Source: Alphaproteobacteria bacterium (GTDB lineage Bacteria > Pseudomonadota > Alphaproteobacteria > Micropepsales > Micropepsaceae). Taken from it: a stretch of 48,748 nucleotides of DNA. Position 1 is the first letter of the stretch, and the number at the start of each line of letters is the position of its first letter. This document shows, one piece after another, positions 43,620 through 48,748 of the stretch. The position numbers were made by a program, and so were the translations under genes. The stretch spans positions 1-48,748 of the forward strand of contig JABFRX010000044.1 of the NCBI GenBank assembly GCA_013140995.1. Direction: 5' to 3'. The notes beneath the pieces are model-generated. The model did no database searches. It saw nothing but the letters and a program-made list of their open reading frames with translations, and was not told where the DNA came from.

Positions 43620-46220
43620 ATGAAAACGAGTGTTATTGAAGTACGCGACATGTTGTCGGTACTGAGCGTGCTCGGGGTTGAAAAGCGGATTGGCGAAGTG
43701 CCAGGAGTCGAAAGCGTTACAGTCAACTTCGCTGCGGCGACTGCCACGGTGCGCTACGACGAAACTCGACTCAGTATCGCGGACATTAGATCGGACGTGC
43801 GCCAAAGTGGGTATGAGTCAGCGGTCGCATCGCCTGCAGTCGGCGCTGAGCCCGCCGCCGCTTCAGCGGGCAGTCATGAAGATCACACGGCGCCGGAGAC
43901 GTCGCCTGCAACAGCATCCGCCGCGCCGAACCCTTCCGCAGACCCATCTGCTACCGCGGGGACCGATTCTGCCAGCACCGTGCAACAAGGCAAAGCGGTG
44001 TCCGCAGGTGTCCCCGCGCCCCCCGCTCCCGCGGCCCCTGCACCTGCGGCGACGGCTACTCCAACGGTTGCCGGTCACGAGGGCCACGCGGCGCCGGGCG
44101 CGGCGTCCGCCATGTCGGCAGAGATGGCCCATGAGATGGGCCATAGCGGCAAGGATCTGCCGGCGATGGCGCGCGACATGCGCAACCGTTTCTGGATCTG
44201 CCTAGTCTTCACCGTGCCGATTTTTTTCTATTCGCCGATGGGACTTTTTACGCCGCCTGCGCCACCGTTTGATCTAGACCTCAACGTGTGGCTGTTCTTT
44301 TTCGCAAGTGCCGCGATTCTTTACCCGAGCTGGCCGTTCGTCGTCTCCGCTTGGCGCGCGATTAGGACGGGCACTCTGAGCATGGCGGTGCTGGTCGTAT
44401 TGAGCGTCGGCACCGGCTATCTCTTTAGCGTCGGCAGCACATTCCTCTTCAAGGGAGGCGGGCAGTTCTTCGAAGCCGCCTCCGTACTGCTGGTTTTCAT
44501 CCTGCTCGGCCACTGGCTGGAAATGCGTGCCCGGGCCGGCGCGTCGTCCGCCATCAAGGCGTTGATGGACCTTGCTCCGGCGAAAGCCTCTGTCATCCGC
44601 AACGGCGCCGAGGTTGAGGTTCCGACGGCGGAGGTGTTGGCGGGCGAGATTGTCGTGATCCGGCCGGGCAACAAGATACCGGTCGACGGGACGGTAGAGA
44701 CCGGCGAATCGCTCATCGACGAGTCCATGCTCACCGGCGAGTCGATGCCTGTCCAGAAGGGGCCGGGCGCCACGGTGATAGGTTCGACGATCAACAAGAG
44801 CGGCAGCTTTCGCTATAAGGCGACGAAGGTCGGGGCCGACTCGGCGCTGGCGCAGATCGTAAAGCTGGTGCAGGAGGCGCAGAACTCGAAGGCGCCGGCG
44901 CAACTCCTGGCGGACAAGGCCGCGCAATGGCTAGTGATTGCCGCGATCGTCATCGGTCTTGCGACTTTTGCGGTGTGGTTCTGGGTGATCGGGCAGCCGC
45001 TGCTGTTCGCGGTGACACTGACCATCACGGTCTTCGTGATCGCTTGCCCCGATGCCTTGGGACTCGCGACGCCGATGGCGGTCATGGTGGGAACCGGCCT
45101 TGGCGCGATGAACGGGATCCTGTTCAAGAACGCCTCGGCACTCGAAGACGCGACCAAGCTCAACGTCATTGTCTTCGATAAGACCGGTACGCTCACCATC
45201 GGTCAGCCAGAGGTCGTGGAGATCGTGACGGCAGACGGGGTCAGCGAGGACGTGCTGCTGACCGCCGCCGCGGCCGTTGAGCAGGGGTCCGATCATCCGT
45301 TGGCCCAGGCAATCCTGCGCCGGGCGGCGAAGCTCACCGTCGCCGCTCCGACAGCATTCGAAAGCCTCGACGGCATGGGCGCGCGCGCCGAGACCGCCGG
45401 CGGAACGGTATTCCTCGGCAACCGGCTGCTGATGGACACGCAAAAGCTCGCACTCGGGCGGCTGGAAGCCGAAGCCACCCGCCTGCAGGGCGACGGCCGC
45501 ACCGTGGTCCATGTGTCTCAGGCCGGTCGTGTGATCGGTCTAATCGCCATCGCCGATGCGATCAGAGCAACTTCCAAGGCGGCGGTGGCAAAACTGCGCG
45601 AACGCAACATAGAAGTGGTGATGCTGACCGGCGACAACGCGGCCACAGCCAAGCGCATAGCCACAGATCTCGGCATCGAACGCGTGTTGGCCGACGTGCT
45701 ACCTGCCCAGAAGGCCGAAAAAGTGAAGGAGCTTCAGGCCACGGGGAAGAAGGTCGGAATGGTGGGCGATGGTGTCAACGACGCGCCTGCGTTGACTCAG
45801 GCCGACGTCGGGTTTGCGATTGGCGCCGGCACTGACGTCGCGATGGAGAGTGCCGACGTGGTGCTGATGAAGAGCGACCCGTATGACATCGTCGCCGCGA
45901 TCGAGCTGTCGCGCGCGACGTTGCGAAAGATGCATCAGAATCTTTGGTGGGCGGTAGGCTACAACGTGATCGCGTTCCCGCTCGCCGCCGGCGTCTTGTA
46001 CCCGTTCGTATTGAGTCCGGAGGTCGCCGCGCTGTCGATGTCCGGCAGCACGCTTGTGGTGGCGATCAATGCACTCATGCTGAAGCGCACCAAGCTGACA
46101 GGAATCCGTCAGCCTAGTAAGGGGGCAGCACTCGATACGCCTGTTGCGGCAACAACGCCGAAGCGAGGCGAGGCGCCTGCGGCACCGGCGGCCGCGCCGC
46201 CAGTTAAGGCGCACGCTTGA
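43620..46220 (+). CDS. P1B-type ATPase with CPD motif and Cys-less HMA-like N-domain
   Basis: An 866-aa heavy-metal ATPase. Residues 1-66 are an HMA-like domain with S13-V-L-S16 in place of the Cys pair. Residues 67-175 are a long Pro/Ala linker with HEGHAAPG and MSAEMAHEMGHSG (His/Met-rich). Eight TM helices follow. The A-domain has ESMLTGES, the TM6 motif is ACPDALGLATP (Cys476-Pro-Asp478), the phosphorylation site is DKTGTLT (Asp520), then DHPLAQ and VGDGVNDAPAL. Typical CopA has CPC and two Cys in HMA. The CPD variant keeps one Cys and adds a carboxylate, so substrate or affinity may differ. Copper context suggests Cu export. Confidence 0.9.
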   Translation: MKTSVIEVRDMLSVLSVLGVEKRIGEVPGVESVTVNFAAATATVRYDETRLSIADIRSDVRQSGYESAVASPAVGAEPAAASAGSHEDHTAPETSPATASAAPNPSADPSATAGTDSASTVQQGKAVSAGVPAPPAPAAPAPAATATPTVAGHEGHAAPGAASAMSAEMAHEMGHSGKDLPAMARDMRNRFWICLVFTVPIFFYSPMGLFTPPAPPFDLDLNVWLFFFASAAILYPSWPFVVSAWRAIRTGTLSMAVLVVLSVGTGYLFSVGSTFLFKGGGQFFEAASVLLVFILLGHWLEMRARAGASSAIKALMDLAPAKASVIRNGAEVEVPTAEVLAGEIVVIRPGNKIPVDGTVETGESLIDESMLTGESMPVQKGPGATVIGSTINKSGSFRYKATKVGADSALAQIVKLVQEAQNSKAPAQLLADKAAQWLVIAAIVIGLATFAVWFWVIGQPLLFAVTLTITVFVIACPDALGLATPMAVMVGTGLGAMNGILFKNASALEDATKLNVIVFDKTGTLTIGQPEVVEIVTADGVSEDVLLTAAAAVEQGSDHPLAQAILRRAAKLTVAAPTAFESLDGMGARAETAGGTVFLGNRLLMDTQKLALGRLEAEATRLQGDGRTVVHVSQAGRVIGLIAIADAIRATSKAAVAKLRERNIEVVMLTGDNAATAKRIATDLGIERVLADVLPAQKAEKVKELQATGKKVGMVGDGVNDAPALTQADVGFAIGAGTDVAMESADVVLMKSDPYDIVAAIELSRATLRKMHQNLWWAVGYNVIAFPLAAGVLYPFVLSPEVAALSMSGSTLVVAINALMLKRTKLTGIRQPSKGAALDTPVAATTPKRGEAPAAPAAAPPVKAHA

Positions 46221-46378
46221 TGGTCAGCGCTCGGCTCGCAGCAGGCGTCAGCGGCCTGCGAATGACGCCGCGCCGCCACCGGCGCATGTACTCGCAACAG
46301 CGACGTCGCGCCCTCATGTCGCTCTCGCAAGGCGACCTCTACGACGGCGGTGCCGATTTTTTCAATGGAATGAACTGA

Positions 46379-48514
46379 ATGTGCTTCTCAGCCACGGCAA
46401 GCTTCGCGGCGGGGGCATTTCTACTCGGTGTTGGTACGCTAACACTAAGGTCGACGAGCAGCGCTCGCGAGCTGCCGTTTGCCGCGATTCCGCTATTGTT
46501 CGCAATCCAACAGCTGAGCGAGGGCGTGATCTGGCTGACCTTCGACTACAACGCGCCGCTGCTCAACGCGGTCATGACCCACATCTACTCGTTCTTCTCT
46601 CATGTGCTTTGGCCGATCTACGTGCCCGTGGCCGTGCTGTTGATCGAGCCGCCGGGGTTGCGCCGGCGCGCACTGCTCGCGTTCGTCGTGGCCGGAGTCG
46701 CGGTGGGTGCTTATCTCCTCTACTTTCTTGTCGATTTTACGATCGTCTCGCGGCCGGTCGGCCAGCACATTGAATACGTCTCGCCCCATTTCTTTGCCGC
46801 GACAGCGATCACGATGTATGTGATGTCGACAACCTTCAGCCCGATCCTGTCCAGCCATCGGACAGTGAAGGTCTTCGGCGTATTGGCACTGTTGTCCTTC
46901 GCCGCAGCATACTACTTCTATGCGACCTGGTTCATTTCGGTGTGGTGCTTCTTCGCCGCGTTGCTGAGCGTGGTCGTCTACCTCCATTTTGCAATGCGCA
47001 GGACCGAACTCGGTGGGCAGCGCGACATGCTCAGCGCCGGCATCGCGTCGCTATCCGCGGCCTTGCTGTTGATCCGCGACGCCGGTTTTCGAGGCCGCAG
47101 CAATCCGGCGAATGCCGCCATCGCACCCGATGACGGCATCATGATCGGGCGCGCCGCACCGACGGGCGTACCCCCGAGCACGATGGCTGTGTTGATGCTT
47201 TCGGTTTTCACGGTGTCGATGGGTTACGGCGTGGTACTGCCGCTCCTCCCGTATCTGATCGAGCGGCTACTCGGCGCGGGTAGCGATGCGGCGCAAGTTT
47301 CCCGCTCAACTGGCCTCCTAACCGCCCTGTACATGCTCTCGCTCTTTCTCTTCGCTCCAGTTTGGGGGCGCATGTCCGACCGGTATGGACGCCGCACCAT
47401 CCTTCTCATCGGGTTGGTCGGGTTCAGCGCGACCATGTTGACGTTTGCGTTTGTCGAGAACCTGACAGCGGTCTACGCCGAGCGCTTCTTGAGCGGTATG
47501 TTTGCCGCTGCCGTCACACCGGTTGCACTGGCCGCGATCGGGGATCTCGCGACGACAGAAGAGGCGCGGGCGCGCCGCCTTACCTTCGTCAGCCTCGCAG
47601 GAATAAGTGGGTTTCTTCTGGGACCCATGATGGGTGTCTTCATTGCGCGAGGTGCCGCGGACATGCTCCCCATCGTCGGCGCGGCCGGGTCGCTGGCGGT
47701 CCCGTTGGCGGGGACCGCGGTGCTGGCTCTTCTCGTGGCGGTTGCGGCCGCGATCACGGTCCCCGGAAGCAAGCGGGGTGATGTCGCCCCGAAGCGCGAC
47801 CAACCCGCTTCGGAGACCACAGCGTGGCTCGTCCCCAAGCTGCTCTCGCTAGCGTTCATTGTCTCTGCCGGAGTCGGTGTGTTTGAAGTTGGATTGGCGC
47901 TTCGCGGGAAACAGGAACTCGGGCTGACGCAATACCAGATCGCCACAATGTTCACCGAGTGCAGTCTGGTGATGCTTGCCGTGCAGGCGATCGTATTCTC
48001 GCCTTGGGTCAAACCCGAAACGACACGCTGGTTCATCGCGCCAGCCTTCGCCGTCCTAGCAGCCGGATTGTTTCTTGTTCCTCGTGCTTCTGACTTCAGC
48101 CTGATGCTCGTGGTGATCGGAGCAGTGGCGGCGAGCGCCGGTATTCTCTCGCCAATACTGACTTATTGGATTTCGACCAATGCCGGCCAGGCTCAAGGCG
48201 CTGCTCTCGGCAAGCAAACGGCCGCAGCGAGTCTGGGCGCGACCGTCGGTTCCGCAGCCGGTGGCCTTCTGTTCGATGTGACGTGGCTACCCAACGCCTC
48301 GTTCCTGCTCATGACCGTGCTGACGCTGTTAGGACTCCTTTTGAGCCTCGGCCTTCCTATTTCGCTCCGTACACGGAATCTAGGCGAACGAGCCCAACAA
48401 GTGCCCAGCCCACTCAGGTCCGCCGCAATTGGACAACCAGTCGGCAAAATCACCGCCACGAGTCCCGAGGCTCCGCCGCAGCAATTCGATTTACCGCCTG
48501 AACTTTCACCCTAA
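46379..48514 (+). CDS. fusion of DUF6629-like membrane domain and MFS transporter
   Basis: A 711-aa protein. Residues 1-215 resemble the small seven-helix family often labelled DUF6629 (MCFSATASFAAGAFLLGVGTLTL, FAAIPLLFAIQQLSEGVIWL, SVWCFFAALLSVVVYLHF). Residues about 215-255 are a linker. From VLMLSVFTVSMGYGVVLPLLPYLIERL on it is a 12-TM MFS permease with the signature GRMSDRYGRRTILL after TM2 and SGMFAAAVTPVALAAIGDLA at TM4. The tail is Pro-rich. Stand-alone MFS proteins have about 400 aa, so the extra domain is a genuine fusion. A drug or metal-chelate export role is possible but not shown. Confidence 0.8.
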   Translation: MCFSATASFAAGAFLLGVGTLTLRSTSSARELPFAAIPLLFAIQQLSEGVIWLTFDYNAPLLNAVMTHIYSFFSHVLWPIYVPVAVLLIEPPGLRRRALLAFVVAGVAVGAYLLYFLVDFTIVSRPVGQHIEYVSPHFFAATAITMYVMSTTFSPILSSHRTVKVFGVLALLSFAAAYYFYATWFISVWCFFAALLSVVVYLHFAMRRTELGGQRDMLSAGIASLSAALLLIRDAGFRGRSNPANAAIAPDDGIMIGRAAPTGVPPSTMAVLMLSVFTVSMGYGVVLPLLPYLIERLLGAGSDAAQVSRSTGLLTALYMLSLFLFAPVWGRMSDRYGRRTILLIGLVGFSATMLTFAFVENLTAVYAERFLSGMFAAAVTPVALAAIGDLATTEEARARRLTFVSLAGISGFLLGPMMGVFIARGAADMLPIVGAAGSLAVPLAGTAVLALLVAVAAAITVPGSKRGDVAPKRDQPASETTAWLVPKLLSLAFIVSAGVGVFEVGLALRGKQELGLTQYQIATMFTECSLVMLAVQAIVFSPWVKPETTRWFIAPAFAVLAAGLFLVPRASDFSLMLVVIGAVAASAGILSPILTYWISTNAGQAQGAALGKQTAAASLGATVGSAAGGLLFDVTWLPNASFLLMTVLTLLGLLLSLGLPISLRTRNLGERAQQVPSPLRSAAIGQPVGKITATSPEAPPQQFDLPPELSP

Positions 48515-48526
48515 AAGGAGAATACC

Positions 48527-48748
48527 ATGAACAAGAATGATGCAATCGTCGCAGTGTTCGCCGACCATCGCGGAGCCGAATCCGCTATCCGTAAACTTGC
48601 CGAAGGCGGACTGGAGATTAAGCACTTCAGCATTGTCGGCAAGGGCTATCATTCGGAGGAAAAGGTTGTGGGGTTTTACAATACCGGTGACAGCGTGAAA
48701 TTCTGGGGGACGAATGGCGCGATGTGGGGCGGGCTCTGGGGCTTGTTC
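48527..48748 (+). CDS. general stress protein-like (DUF1269-type), truncated by the window end
   Basis: 74 residues are visible (MNKNDAIVAVFADHRGAESAIRKLAEGGLEIKHFSIVGKGYH ... GAMWGGLWGLF). The first 40 form a ferredoxin-like beta-alpha-beta unit. A Gly/Trp-rich hydrophobic segment follows (FWGTNGAMWGGLWG), as in DUF1269/general stress 17M-like proteins with a membrane-dipping hairpin. AAAAGGAG ends 6 bp before the ATG. It follows the MFS fusion by 12 bp and is likely in the same operon. Confidence 0.8.
   Translation, partial: MNKNDAIVAVFADHRGAESAIRKLAEGGLEIKHFSIVGKGYHSEEKVVGFYNTGDSVKFWGTNGAMWGGLWGLF

Noticed and set aside
46144-46773. 209-codon plus-strand frame between the ATPase and the MFS fusion
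   Set aside because: It overlaps the end of the ATPase and the start of the membrane fusion in another frame; the product is Arg-rich and low complexity.

Overview
The window looks like chromosomal DNA of an alphaproteobacterium. It is GC-rich, has long overlapping ATGA/GTGA gene junctions, many GTG starts, and families typical of that class (MmcQ/YjbR, ChrB, DUF4395, DUF302, CzcCBA). The genus cannot be fixed from sequence alone. No rRNA, transposase or CRISPR array is visible. One tRNA is present.

Layout. (1) 1-3323 is ordinary chromosome: the end of an Fe-siderophore/heme/B12-type ABC ATPase, a YjbR-like protein, a small unknown protein, an ATP-grasp D-Ala-D-Ala ligase-like enzyme, a structured 156-bp inverted-repeat element, and an SDR oxidoreductase. 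(2) 3344-4992 is a tRNA-Arg(CCT) followed by a tyrosine recombinase and an excisionase-like gene: the end, or a remnant, of an integrated element. (3) 5226-8863 is a minus-strand operon of two fatty-acid-hydroxylase-superfamily enzymes and a methyltransferase. It lies downstream of three ~20-bp direct repeats and next to a membrane-anchored AraC regulator. (4) 8922-13464 is a divergent pair of operons around a perfect 7-6-7 palindrome. ArsR-rhodanese, DUF4395 and a methyltransferase run one way; a third hydroxylase, a TVP38-rhodanese fusion, a DsrE protein and a SHOCT protein run the other. I read it as a candidate sulfane-sulfur-responsive membrane module.

(5) 13.5-48.7 kb is a large metal-resistance region with decayed genes between intact blocks. 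The blocks are: a Cys/His-rich secreted peptide and CzcC-CzcB-CzcA; a cas1 relic; a ChrB-N, PepSY/beta-barrel fusion and TSUP exporter set; a minus-strand InrS/CsoR-like regulator, RcnA-like exporter, P1B ATPase (SPA motif) and CDF exporter operon with a candidate operator; a graveyard of RND pump fragments and a doubly broken DUF411 gene; an unusual ATP-grasp/membrane protein pair; a copper block (DUF305, a 37-aa Gly/Met-rich membrane peptide, a Tat-exported multicopper oxidase); DUF302 and YHS proteins; and a bioenergetic block (acetate kinase, phosphoketolase, histidine phosphatase, with PPK2 further on). It closes with a His-rich small protein, a CopZ-like chaperone, a Cys-less HMA-like protein, a second P-type ATPase with a CPD motif and the same Cys-less N-terminus, a DUF6629-MFS fusion, and the start of a stress protein.

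How the genes fit together. Periplasmic and cytoplasmic metals are handled by RND, CDF, RcnA and P-type exporters, periplasmic oxidation and binding proteins (MCO, DUF305) and chaperones. Phosphoketolase plus acetate kinase, and PPK2, could supply acetyl-phosphate/ATP and polyphosphate-derived nucleotides when respiration is impaired. That link is inference. The most novel-looking points are the sulfur/lipid module at 8.9-13.5 kb, the Cys-less HMA duplication with two P-type ATPases lacking the CPC motif, several fusion proteins, and genes and relics too short for ordinary calling.
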